In this document: positions 36,818-45,116 of the stretch, one piece after another
Layout of the letters: each line of letters starts with the position of its first letter
Position numbering within the stretch: position 1 is the first letter of the stretch
Source: Persephonella hydrogeniphila
GTDB lineage: Bacteria; Aquificota; Aquificia; Aquificales; Hydrogenothermaceae
DNA: 64,000 nt
Reading direction: 5' to 3'
NCBI RefSeq assembly: GCF_900215515.1
Contig: NZ_OBEI01000001.1
Span: 310,001 to 374,000 of the forward strand
Notes under the pieces: generated by a model
Databases searched by the model: none
What the model saw: only the letters and a program-made list of their open reading frames with translations
Told to the model about the DNA's origin: nothing
Program-made: the position numbers and the translations under genes

Positions 36818-37679
36818 CATCATTAAAATCGAGCTCTGTAGAGTACTTTAAATCAAAGGCTTTCTCTTCAAGAAGCTTCTTAACAAATTCTGCATTTAGT
36901 TTATGACCACCTTTAAAGGAATAAATATCTCCTATCACAGGAAAACCAAGAAGATACAGATCTCCAATAAGATCTAAAACTTTATGTTTTACAGGTTCAT
37001 CCTCAAACCTCAAACCTTCAGGGTTCAATACAGAATCTTCAGTAAACACAACAGCGTTATTTAGAGAACCACCTTTAGCCAGACCCATCTGTTGCAGAAG
37101 TTCCACCTCTTCAAGAAAACAGTACGTTCTTGCCATGGCTACATTTTCATAATCGGATTTAAGGTTTGAGTATGTATACTTCTTATTTCCGATTATTCTG
37201 TTGTTATAGTAGGCATGGTATGTAGCAGAGAATGAATTAGAAGGCTTACCTGTTATATATTTATCATCATCTTTAACAGTAACTTCTTTATTTAAAACAG
37301 CATAAATCTTCTCTGCTTTCATTATGTCTATACCTGCATCCTTTATAGCTTCAATAAACTGTACAGCACTTCCGTCAAGTATAGGAACTTCCTCTGCATC
37401 TATCTCAATAGTTATATTATCTATACCGGTAAAATACAGAGCTGCCAGCAGATGCTCCACTGTTCTTACAGCAACGCCATCTTTTATCAAAGTAGTAGAA
37501 AAGTCAAACCCTTTTGCATACTCTATATTTGCAGGTATTACTGTACCATTTCTGACAAAATGTATACCCTCATCTGCCTGAGAAGGAATCAGTTTCAGTC
37601 TCACAGGCTGTCCTGAATGAAGTCCAATTCCCTGTATCTCTACTTCTCTTTTTATCGTTCTCTGGTTTATACAAAACAT
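36801..37679 (-). CDS. lpxC: UDP-3-O-acyl-N-acetylglucosamine deacetylase
   Basis: A zinc enzyme that performs the committed step of lipid A synthesis. The 292 residues show GIGLHSGQPVRLKL near 16, the zinc histidine in VEHLLAAL (about 77), and the HKVLDLIGDLYLLG stretch with the HKxxD zinc pair near 230. KGGHKLNAE holds the active-site histidine. It implies an outer membrane with lipid A. The ATG at 37679 has GGAG with AAAGG just upstream. No other lpx gene is adjacent. Confidence 0.97.
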   Translation of the reverse strand: MFCINQRTIKREVEIQGIGLHSGQPVRLKLIPSQADEGIHFVRNGTVIPANIEYAKGFDFSTTLIKDGVAVRTVEHLLAALYFTGIDNITIEIDAEEVPILDGSAVQFIEAIKDAGIDIMKAEKIYAVLNKEVTVKDDDKYITGKPSNSFSATYHAYYNNRIIGNKKYTYSNLKSDYENVAMARTYCFLEEVELLQQMGLAKGGSLNNAVVFTEDSVLNPEGLRFEDEPVKHKVLDLIGDLYLLGFPVIGDIYSFKGGHKLNAEFVKKLLEEKAFDLKYSTELDFNDVKLVA

Positions 37680-37699
37680 CCTTTATCTCCTAAAAACTT

Positions 37700-37728
37700 T
37701 TGACATATTAACATGCAATTTCTATACC
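37700..37728 (+). promoter_or_regulatory. candidate promoter of the 37840 gene
   Basis: TTGACA (37700-37705), 17 bases, then TATACC (37723-37728). The -35 is perfect and the -10 is weak. A second -10-like TATAAT at 37806-37811 lacks a good -35. It would give a leader of about 105 bases. Confidence 0.35.
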
Positions 37729-37839
37729 ATTTATAACTGTTATATTTTAAGCCTTTGTCCACAAACAAAATATGTTTTTTTGCAAAATCTCCAATAAAAC
37801 TGGAATATAATAAATAACTAAAACAAAAGGCAGGGCTAT

Positions 37840-39093
37840 ATGGACAAAAATATAAACCTGAAAATCAAACTTAGCAGGATTTACAGAATAAAGAAAGATC
37901 TGATCAATGAGCTAAACAGACTCAGGTCTGATCTTAGCGAGATTGTAAAAAACCTGTATACAACAGAATCTGTTCCTGAGTCTGCAGAGTTTGCCTCTAT
38001 CTTTAGAGATTTTGAGTACTCTCGACTCAGCAAAATAATAACAGAGTATGTAAACACACTGGAAAAACCCCAATCAGGAGAACCAGAAGAGATCTTTGAA
38101 AAAGAAGTAGAAAATATAAGAACAGTAATAAATGGAATTACTGTAGAACTATCAAACACGATAAAAAAGATAAATCAGTATATACAGAAAATCTCTGGAA
38201 ATGGAGAAGAACTATCTCTGGAAAAGTTTATATATCAGCTCAGGTCAAAATTAGAAAAAAGTATAGACAGAGAGTTAAAAAAGGAGATAAAACCAGATTT
38301 AGATAAACTAAAAGAAAAATTACATTATCTGTACAGGTATGAAGATTACGGCAGCATAATGAACTTTTTAAAAACTTATGAGAGGGAAGTAAATATATAC
38401 CTTTCCCAGAAGGGAGTAGAAAAGTTAGAAAAGATATTCCAGAGGTATAAAGAGGAATTTATAAAAGAACTCAGCAGATACCTATCTTCTTATATAAAAA
38501 GCCAGCAATCAAGGCAGAAGATAATACAGGAAGTAATAGAAATATTTGAGGACATTAATATAAAAAATCTTACTGTTACCTATACACTTCCAAACATAAA
38601 TAAATATTTTGCCGGTCTCGCCCAGAACACAGGTATGTTAGATATTATTGTAGGAAATATAGAAAGCCCCCGATTTATCGGTATTGCTGTTGTTGGAACT
38701 CTTGTGTTTTTATCTGGCTTTTTTATGCCTCTCCCGGAAGGAGTAAAAGAGATAACTGTTCTTTCAGGACTTGCCATCATCATTTATGCATTCTTTGATT
38801 CTGCATTTTTCAACAAGTACTACATGAAAAAATACATAAAAGAAGTGAGAGAGAGCATAAAAGAAGAAATATTAGACAGCACAGATAATATTCTTTCCAA
38901 GATGAAAGAAAAGATGATACGGCTGAGCATGAAAGCTGAAGCCATCATAATTGCTTCTATTAAAAGGGAAACAAAAGCTGTAAGAGATTTTGAAAACTTT
39001 CTGATAAACCTGAGAAATGCCATAGAAAGATATATTTTCAAAGTATCAAATATAAGAAAAGAGTTAGAGCTTGAGCTGTCTGAGGAAGATTAA
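37840..39093 (+). CDS. coiled-coil protein with a central pair of membrane helices, unknown function
   Basis: Unrecognised, 417 residues. A long helical N-terminal half (1-270) of mostly charged coiled coil is followed by two adjacent hydrophobic helices (about 285-325: GIAVVGTLVFLSGFF and TVLSGLAIIIYAFF), then a second helical arm (about 330-417). This hairpin-and-arms layout recalls the stalk and paddle of bacterial dynamin-like proteins, but there is no GTPase domain here. No motif confirms that. It overlaps the next gene by one base, so the two probably act together. It may tether membranes or form a scaffold; this is inference. Confidence 0.6.
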   Translation: MDKNINLKIKLSRIYRIKKDLINELNRLRSDLSEIVKNLYTTESVPESAEFASIFRDFEYSRLSKIITEYVNTLEKPQSGEPEEIFEKEVENIRTVINGITVELSNTIKKINQYIQKISGNGEELSLEKFIYQLRSKLEKSIDRELKKEIKPDLDKLKEKLHYLYRYEDYGSIMNFLKTYEREVNIYLSQKGVEKLEKIFQRYKEEFIKELSRYLSSYIKSQQSRQKIIQEVIEIFEDINIKNLTVTYTLPNINKYFAGLAQNTGMLDIIVGNIESPRFIGIAVVGTLVFLSGFFMPLPEGVKEITVLSGLAIIIYAFFDSAFFNKYYMKKYIKEVRESIKEEILDSTDNILSKMKEKMIRLSMKAEAIIIASIKRETKAVRDFENFLINLRNAIERYIFKVSNIRKELELELSEED

Positions 39094-39959
39094 TGCTTGA
39101 TTTACAGTTTTTGAATGATAAAGCCTCAAAACTTGTACTTTTTTTAAAAAAAGTAGATAAGATCCTGAAAAATGGCAGAGAGGCTTTTATAACAACTCCT
39201 ATATATCCTGATAGAACCCAGTACTATCTGATATCTGCCTATAATGAGCTTGAAGAGATATCCTGCCATCTTCTAAAAGAGATCACCGGAGAAAAACACA
39301 AAGGAAATTGCGTCCAAAAAATAGTAAAAGAACAGATCTTTTCAGAAAAACTAAACAGGATACTCACAGATTACTCCAACTATATATCAAAAATAATGGA
39401 AGACAACTTTAGTTACTCTCCTGAAGAACTGTACGCTATTGCTAAGGAGATCGTTAAAACATTACTTGAGATTTTTATAAAAGAACTTGCTGTAGTTGTC
39501 AAAGAGATCAGATCCCGTGAACCTAAACTTGCTATTCCAGTAAATATCAAAAAAATACAGGATCACGGAAAGGCTATAAAATCTTCTGTAAGAAAGATGT
39601 CAAACTTTTTGAACTTTCCGGAAGAAGAGTTCATCAACACACCTTTATTTATAGATAGAGCAAGATACTTCTCTGTAGTGGCAGTAGACAGCAGTTTGTG
39701 GATCTGCAGACATATAATGAGAAAAATGAAGAAAAAACCTGATAAAAATTGCTTTCTGAAGCTTTCAGAGGAAAGTATAATATCTGAAGAAACAGGAAAA
39801 AAGCTTCAGGAGTTTTCATCTCTAAGAGATACACTTGCAGATCCTACAAAAGAGATTGATCCGAAAAAACTGTACAGAATGCTAAAGGAGATAACACCTG
39901 TTTTTCTAAAGTTTTTATCCGAGATATCAAAAGCTCTATTTAAGAAAACTGTGCAGTGA
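39093..39959 (+). CDS. tandem HepT-like helical protein, unknown function
   Basis: Unrecognised as a named gene. The 288 residues contain two similar helical halves (about 10-145 and 160-285). Each has an entry phrase F-I/N-T-T/P-x-x-D-R-A/T (ITTPIYPDRTQYYLISAYNELEEISCHLL and INTPLFIDRARYFSVVAVDSSLWICRHI), a later CFLKL or CVQKI, and a helical end. This fits the HepT/DUF86 four-helix fold. HepT toxins need an RN-x4-6-H motif; in the second copy this reads RDTLADPT and in the first YSNYISKI, so the catalytic residues appear lost. No MntA-type antitoxin is adjacent. Fold call is inference. Confidence 0.55.
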   Translation: MLDLQFLNDKASKLVLFLKKVDKILKNGREAFITTPIYPDRTQYYLISAYNELEEISCHLLKEITGEKHKGNCVQKIVKEQIFSEKLNRILTDYSNYISKIMEDNFSYSPEELYAIAKEIVKTLLEIFIKELAVVVKEIRSREPKLAIPVNIKKIQDHGKAIKSSVRKMSNFLNFPEEEFINTPLFIDRARYFSVVAVDSSLWICRHIMRKMKKKPDKNCFLKLSEESIISEETGKKLQEFSSLRDTLADPTKEIDPKKLYRMLKEITPVFLKFLSEISKALFKKTVQ

Positions 39960-39963
39960 TGTT

Positions 39964-40791
39964 TCAGATAACATCCTTAAGAACTGGTCTTGAAGACAGC
40001 AATTTTTTTGTATAGGGGTGCTCAGGGCTGTCAAAAATGGAAAACACATCGCCTTCCTCTACAATTTCCCCTCTGTATATAACAAGAACTCTATCTGCGA
40101 TCTCAGCAACTACTCCAAGATCATGTGTTATAAGTAAAATACTAACATCTGTATTATCCCTAAGACTTTTGAATAGCTTCAGTATCTGAGCAGAAACTGT
40201 AACATCTAATGCTGTAGTAGGTTCATCTGCAAGTAAAATAATAGGATTGTTTACTATACCTGAAGCTATCACAACTCTCTGTTTCAAACCACCTGAAAGC
40301 TCGTGGGGATACTGGTAAAATCTCCTTTCTACTTCAGGTATTCTCGCCTTTTCCATCGCTTCCATGGCTATTTTTTTTGCTTCACTGTACGAAACCTTCC
40401 TGTGTGCCATAACTGTCTCAACAATCTGGTCTCCAACCCTCATTAACGGATCAAGTACAGCTGAGGGTTCCTGAAAGATCATGGATATATGTCTGCCTCT
40501 AATTTTTCTTATGCTCTGCTCCGGTAAAGAGAGGAGATTTTCAATCTTTTCAGGATGCCACAGGGTTATCTGTCCTGAGACAGATGCATACACCGGCAGA
40601 AGTTTCAAGATAGAATAACAGGTAACACTCTTTCCTGAACCAGACTCTCCAACAAGGGCGACTATCTCCTTTCTATAAATATCAAAGGATATACCTTTAA
40701 GGGCTTCAACTGTCTGGTTTTCAATATTAAAAGAAACCCTAAGATCTTTTACAGAAAGGACGGTGGAGCCGTCCTTCTTTTTTTCTATCAT
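39964..40791 (-). CDS. ABC transporter ATP-binding protein (OppD/DppD-like)
   Basis: The 275-residue ATPase has Walker A GESGSGKS near 49-56, the Q-loop QEPSAVLDPL (typical of OppD/DppD), the signature LSGGLKQR near 165, Walker B LLADEPTTALD and the switch histidine ITHD. OppD-type proteins drive peptide or nickel import. It is about 50 residues shorter than usual at the C-terminus. The usual partners (permeases, binding protein, OppF) are not in the window. Its ATG overlaps the DsbC-like gene stop by 4 bases, so they share a transcript. The substrate is unknown. Confidence 0.8.
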   Translation of the reverse strand: MIEKKKDGSTVLSVKDLRVSFNIENQTVEALKGISFDIYRKEIVALVGESGSGKSVTCYSILKLLPVYASVSGQITLWHPEKIENLLSLPEQSIRKIRGRHISMIFQEPSAVLDPLMRVGDQIVETVMAHRKVSYSEAKKIAMEAMEKARIPEVERRFYQYPHELSGGLKQRVVIASGIVNNPIILLADEPTTALDVTVSAQILKLFKSLRDNTDVSILLITHDLGVVAEIADRVLVIYRGEIVEEGDVFSIFDSPEHPYTKKLLSSRPVLKDVI

Positions 40792-41684
40792 TTTAATGCA
40801 TCTAACACTTTATTTATCTGATCTGCTGTCATCCATCCAGAGACCATAATACCATAAGGGAAGATAATAGCAGGTGTTCCCCCAATACCTGCCTCACTAC
40901 CAAATTTAAAATGCTCCTGTATCACTTTTTTGCCCTTTTCACACTCTTTCCCCAGCTGTGCAAGCTTTTTCTCATCTCTTTCCCTTACAGCTTTAAAACT
41001 TTTCTCAAGGATTTCTTTTTTCTTTTTGACAGATTCTTCACACACTATACGCTGAACAATCTTCTGTGCGTGTTTGTGGAAAGGAAGAGGGAAAAGTATA
41101 AGCTCAAACTTCACATCTTTTCTTTTTTCCAGTACCTTCATCATTTCAGTATCAAACTTTGCACAGAAAGGACATTCAGGATCTGTAACAACATAAACTG
41201 TCATTTTAGCTGCAGGATTTCCAAAAAGTATCAGATTTTCTTTAGGTATCTTTTTCAGATCAACTATTTTTATATCTGCAAATCTCTCTCCAAGAGCTTT
41301 TTTCAGTTTTTCTATCTTTTCTTTTCCAAGAACCTTCTCTAATTTTTTCATTTTTTCTTCAACAACTTTTTTCGCAAGCTCTCTGGCTCTTTCTCTTGTT
41401 ATGCTCTTTTTCTCTTTAAGGTCTATTATCTCCCCTGTTATCAGATATCTTTCTGAACAATCAATATACACCGGAATCTGTCTTCCCCTTGCTTCAACAA
41501 TAACCTCGTATAGACCTTTTACAGGAGATGGAGATACTTTTATGACCTTCGCCCCTCCCAATACTGGTTCAAGAGCATCCTTAACCTGCTGAACGCTTAC
41601 CTTTTTTGCACATACATCACTCTGTGCGTACACACTCATACCGAAAACCAAAGATAAAAACAGCCCTAAAATGATTCTTTTCAT
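40788..41684 (-). CDS. DsbC/DsbG-like periplasmic thiol:disulfide isomerase
   Basis: The 298-residue protein has a signal peptide (1-20) and a dimerisation-type N-terminal domain (about 25-90), then a long charged helical linker (about 93-140), then a thioredoxin domain with the CPFC active site in VVTDPECPFCAKF and a cis-proline GTPAII near 270. DsbC-type enzymes correct wrong disulfides, or, like DsbG, reduce sulfenylated cysteines. E. coli DsbC is about 236 residues; the extra length lies mainly in the linker. It is upstream of an ABC ATPase in one transcript. It may also mature cytochrome thiols; that is speculation. Confidence 0.82.
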   Translation of the reverse strand: MKRIILGLFLSLVFGMSVYAQSDVCAKKVSVQQVKDALEPVLGGAKVIKVSPSPVKGLYEVIVEARGRQIPVYIDCSERYLITGEIIDLKEKKSITRERARELAKKVVEEKMKKLEKVLGKEKIEKLKKALGERFADIKIVDLKKIPKENLILFGNPAAKMTVYVVTDPECPFCAKFDTEMMKVLEKRKDVKFELILFPLPFHKHAQKIVQRIVCEESVKKKKEILEKSFKAVRERDEKKLAQLGKECEKGKKVIQEHFKFGSEAGIGGTPAIIFPYGIMVSGWMTADQINKVLDALK

Positions 41685-41764
41685 AAGTTTCCTCCATTTT
41701 TCTAATTTTTTTATATAGTATAATATTTCTGTGAAGATTTTGTGATTTCATATCTGGAGGAGAA

Positions 41765-42214
41765 ATGAAAGTAGCAGTAGGAAGCGATCACGCAGGATTC
41801 GAATACAAGGAGATAGTAAAAAATCACCTTCAAGAAAAAGGATACCAGATAATAGACAAAGGAACCTACTCAAAGGAAAGTGTAGATTACCCAGTTTTCG
41901 GTGAAGCCGTAGGAAAAGCTGTAGCCTCTGGAGAAGCCGATTTTGGTATCGTTATATGTGGAACTGGAATAGGCATATCTATATCTGCAAATAAAGTTCC
42001 TGGAGTAAGGGCAGCGCTCTGTACAAATGAATATATGGCAAGGATGGCAAGAAAACACAACAACGCAAATGTCCTCGCTTTTGGAGCAAGAGTTTTAGGA
42101 ATTGATGTTGCTCTGGGTATTGTCGACCAGTTTTTTTCATCGGAATTTGAAGGAGGTAGACACGAAAGAAGAGTTAACCTTATATCTGAGATAGAAAAAG
42201 ACCTTTGCGGTTAA
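41765..42214 (+). CDS. rpiB: ribose-5-phosphate isomerase B
   Basis: Interconverts ribose-5-phosphate and ribulose-5-phosphate in the non-oxidative pentose phosphate pathway. The 149 residues fit RpiB/LacAB. Visible motifs are GSDHAGFEYKE (8-18), GIVICGTGIGISISANKVPG (with the catalytic cysteine) and HNNANVLAFGARV. GGAGGAGAA precedes the ATG. It is 90 bases from glyA on the same strand, as in many bacteria where rpiB and glyA are linked. Confidence 0.95.
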   Translation: MKVAVGSDHAGFEYKEIVKNHLQEKGYQIIDKGTYSKESVDYPVFGEAVGKAVASGEADFGIVICGTGIGISISANKVPGVRAALCTNEYMARMARKHNNANVLAFGARVLGIDVALGIVDQFFSSEFEGGRHERRVNLISEIEKDLCG

Positions 42215-42304
42215 ACAGCCATAAGACTATCTTTATAATCTGCCCGTTATGCCTGATATAATAATTGATGATCTCAAAAATTTTTGCTATCAGGAGGTAA
42301 ATAA

Positions 42305-43567
42305 TTGTTAGAACATGTAAAATCAGTAGATCCGGAAATATTCAAAGCGTTATCCCTTGAATTCAAAAGACAGACTGAACACCTTGAGATGATAGCATCA
42401 GAAAACTACACATCTTATGCAGTCATGGAAACACAAGGTTCTGTTTTGACAAATAAGTACGCAGAGGGCTTACCCCATAAAAGATACTATGGTGGCTGTG
42501 AGTATGTTGATATCGCCGAAGATCTTGCTATAAAAAGGGTAAAAGAGATTTTTAACGCCGAGCACGCAAATGTACAGCCCCACTCAGGCTCTCAAGCGAA
42601 TCAGGCTGTTTTCTTTTCACAACTAAAACCCGGAGATACAATTCTTGGAATGAGTCTTGCCCATGGCGGACACCTGACCCATGGTGCAAAGGTAAACTTA
42701 TCTGGAATTGTTTTTAACTCCGTCCAGTACGGTGTAAATCCTGAAACAGAGCTTATAGATTATGATGAAGTTTATAGACTTGCGAAAGAACATAAACCAA
42801 AAATGATAATTGCAGGGGCGTCGGCATATTCAAGGGTTATCCACTGGGATAAATTCAGAGAGATAGCAGATGAAGTAGGAGCCCTCCTTATGGTAGATAT
42901 GGCTCATTATGCAGGTCTGATAGCTGGAGGGGCATACCCTTCACCTGTACCATATGCAGACTTTGTCACATCTACTACCCATAAAACATTAAGAGGTCCA
43001 CGGGGAGGATTTATCCTTTCCAAAGAGCAGTACGCAAAGGATATAGATAAATGGGTATTCCCGAGATTGCAGGGAGGACCACTTATGCACGTAATCGCAG
43101 CAAAAGCTGTGGCATTTAAAGAAGCAATGTCTCCACAGTTCAGACAGTATGCTATCCAGACTGTGAAAAATGCACAGGTTCTTGCTGAAGAACTAAAAGC
43201 TGAAGGTTTGAGAATAGTATCTGGAGGAACAGATTCTCACATAGTTCTTGTTGATTTAAGACCCCTTGGAGTCAAGGGAAATCAGGCAGAAGAAGCCCTT
43301 GGGAAAGCCAATATAACTGTTAACAAAAATGCGATACCATTTGATCCAGAAAAACCTATGGTAACTTCAGGAATAAGACTGGGAACAGCTGCCCTTACCA
43401 CAAGGGGAATGAAAGAGGAAGACATGAGAAGAATAGCAAAGAATATCGTAAAAGTTCTGAAAAATATAGATAATGAAAAGGTTATTCAGGAAGTAAAAGA
43501 GGATGTGTTATCCCTGTGTTCTTCTTATCCTCTTTATCCTGAATGGACTAAAGATTACTTAGGTTGA
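42305..43567 (+). CDS. glyA: serine hydroxymethyltransferase
   Basis: PLP enzyme that turns serine plus tetrahydrofolate into glycine and methylene-tetrahydrofolate. The 420 residues include the SENYTS N-terminus, [26 protein letters not shown], and the Schiff-base lysine in [14 protein letters not shown]. The start is TTG with AGGAGGT six bases upstream. The stop overlaps or abuts nadK, so the two are translationally coupled. Assignment secure. Confidence 0.97.
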   Translation: MLEHVKSVDPEIFKALSLEFKRQTEHLEMIASENYTSYAVMETQGSVLTNKYAEGLPHKRYYGGCEYVDIAEDLAIKRVKEIFNAEHANVQPHSGSQANQAVFFSQLKPGDTILGMSLAHGGHLTHGAKVNLSGIVFNSVQYGVNPETELIDYDEVYRLAKEHKPKMIIAGASAYSRVIHWDKFREIADEVGALLMVDMAHYAGLIAGGAYPSPVPYADFVTSTTHKTLRGPRGGFILSKEQYAKDIDKWVFPRLQGGPLMHVIAAKAVAFKEAMSPQFRQYAIQTVKNAQVLAEELKAEGLRIVSGGTDSHIVLVDLRPLGVKGNQAEEALGKANITVNKNAIPFDPEKPMVTSGIRLGTAALTTRGMKEEDMRRIAKNIVKVLKNIDNEKVIQEVKEDVLSLCSSYPLYPEWTKDYLG

Positions 43568-43569
43568 AA

Positions 43570-44412
43570 ATGAAGATACTGCCTTTTTATAAGAAGATAA
43601 ATATTTTTACAAAGGCAAGTGAAGAAGCAAGAGAGTTTTCAAGAAGGTTAAAAAACTGGTTAAACAGTTATGCCATAGAGTCTGAGATATTTGAGAATCT
43701 TGCAGAGCTTGAACATGAAGAAAATATGAAAAATTCTGACCTTCTTATTGTTGTGGGAGGGGATGGGTCTCTACTTATAGCGACAAGAAGAGTTGCAAGA
43801 TACCAGTTACCTGTATTAGGTATAAATTTAGGGCGACTGGGATTTCTGACAGAAATAAATGCTGACGAAGCTTTTGAAAAACTTGAGGACATACTGTCTA
43901 AACCTCTGTGTATATCCAGAAGAATGATGCTTAGAGCTTCCCTTATAAGAGATGGAAAGAAAATATTAGAAGCAGATGTCCTTAATGACGTTGTTGTAAA
44001 CAAAGCTATACTTGCCAGAATAGTTGATGTAGCAGTTTATCAGGGAAATACATACATAACTACTTATAACGGAGACGGAATAATAATCGCAACACCAAAC
44101 GGTTCAACAGCATACGCTCTATCTGCAGGGGGACCTATTGTCTATCCTATGATGGAGATATTCCTTGTTGTCCCAATATGCCCCCACACATTAACAGACA
44201 GACCGTTAATTCTTCCTCCTTTTGAGCCTATTACAATAGAACTTGTTGCAGAGGAAAAAGATGCGTGGCTAACACTTGACGGTCAGGAAGGTACACAGCT
44301 TAAATACGGTGATAAAATCGTTGTAAAACAGTCTCCCCATTATGCATATCTTGTAAGAACGCCCAATAAAAACTACTTTGATATTCTCAGAGAAAAATTA
44401 GACTGGAAGTGA
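43570..44412 (+). CDS. nadK: NAD kinase
   Basis: Phosphorylates NAD to NADP, using ATP or polyphosphate. The 280 residues carry the GGDGSLL motif near 60 and the NGDGIIIATPNGSTAYALSAGGPIV stretch near 172-196, both diagnostic. A TTG at 43564 is in frame; ATG 43570 is preferred because the AGG of TTAGG lies seven bases upstream. It directly follows glyA and is separated by two bases from ispF, so all are cotranscribed. Confidence 0.95.
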   Translation: MKILPFYKKINIFTKASEEAREFSRRLKNWLNSYAIESEIFENLAELEHEENMKNSDLLIVVGGDGSLLIATRRVARYQLPVLGINLGRLGFLTEINADEAFEKLEDILSKPLCISRRMMLRASLIRDGKKILEADVLNDVVVNKAILARIVDVAVYQGNTYITTYNGDGIIIATPNGSTAYALSAGGPIVYPMMEIFLVVPICPHTLTDRPLILPPFEPITIELVAEEKDAWLTLDGQEGTQLKYGDKIVVKQSPHYAYLVRTPNKNYFDILREKLDWK

Positions 44413-44413
44413 T

Positions 44414-44908
44414 ATGTTCCGGGTAGGTATAGGATTTGATATCCACAGATTAGAAAAAGGAAAAAAATTAGTGATAGGCGGTGTTGAGATCCCTTCAGAA
44501 TATGGTTTCAAAGCCCATTCTGACGGTGATATCTTTTTCCACGCCCTGACAGATGCTTTGCTGGGAGCCGTAGGATACGGTGATATAGGACAGCTGTTTC
44601 CTGATACAGAAAGAAAATGGGAAAACACCCCAAGCAGAGTATTCCTTGAGGAAGCCAACAGAATAATAAATGAAAAGGGATACTCAGTTCTGAACATAGA
44701 CGGTTTTATAGTGATACAAAGACCTAAAATACTCCCTTACAGAGAAAAAATCATACAAAACACAGCAGAAATACTTAATATAGAACCAGAGAGGGTATTT
44801 ATAAAAGGAAAAACCTACGAAAAAATAGGAGAAGTCGGTGAAGGAAAAGCAGCATTTGCTGAAGTGGTTGTTCTATTAAAGAAGGAGGTAAAAAATGAAA
44901 ACGATTAA
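44414..44908 (+). CDS. ispF: 2-C-methyl-D-erythritol 2,4-cyclodiphosphate synthase
   Basis: Makes the cyclic intermediate of the MEP isoprenoid pathway, in a zinc-bound trimer. The 164 residues show the metal-site DIHRL near 9 and the AHSDGDIFFHALTDALLGA segment near 34-52, then GDIGQLFPDTE. The end overlaps the next small gene by 14 bases. Assignment secure. It tells that this organism uses the MEP route. Confidence 0.96.
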   Translation: MFRVGIGFDIHRLEKGKKLVIGGVEIPSEYGFKAHSDGDIFFHALTDALLGAVGYGDIGQLFPDTERKWENTPSRVFLEEANRIINEKGYSVLNIDGFIVIQRPKILPYREKIIQNTAEILNIEPERVFIKGKTYEKIGEVGEGKAAFAEVVVLLKKEVKNEND

Positions 44909-45116
44909 TCTAAAGACTACCATACAACAAGTTTTGAGAAAATACCCATTTACCCAGAAATTTTTTAACAGCAAAAATATGTACTGTAATATATGTGCCT
45001 GTAAGAAACATGAGACAATTTTTCAGGCTGCCATAAATTATGGACATGACCCTGAACAGTTCCTGCAGGAACTGAAAGAGTTCATAGCTAAAAATGAAAA
45101 ATCTAAAACAAGCTAA
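44895..45116 (+). CDS. DUF1858-like small cysteine-containing protein
   Basis: A 73-residue protein resembling DUF1858 domains: an N-terminal TTIQQVLRKYPFTQKFF helix, a short CNICAC segment with three cysteines near 32-37, and a C-terminal HETIFQAAINYGHDPEQFLQEL helix. DUF1858 domains bind or resemble metal or Fe-S sites in some redox proteins, but the role is unknown. AAGGAGGTAAAA precedes the ATG. It overlaps ispF at the start and recG at the end, so it is part of the glyA-nadK-ispF-recG operon. Confidence 0.65.
   Translation: MKTINLKTTIQQVLRKYPFTQKFFNSKNMYCNICACKKHETIFQAAINYGHDPEQFLQELKEFIAKNEKSKTS

Noticed and set aside
37680-37839. tRNA or small RNA in the lpxC/37840 gap
   Set aside because: No cloverleaf pattern; only AT-rich promoter-like sequence.
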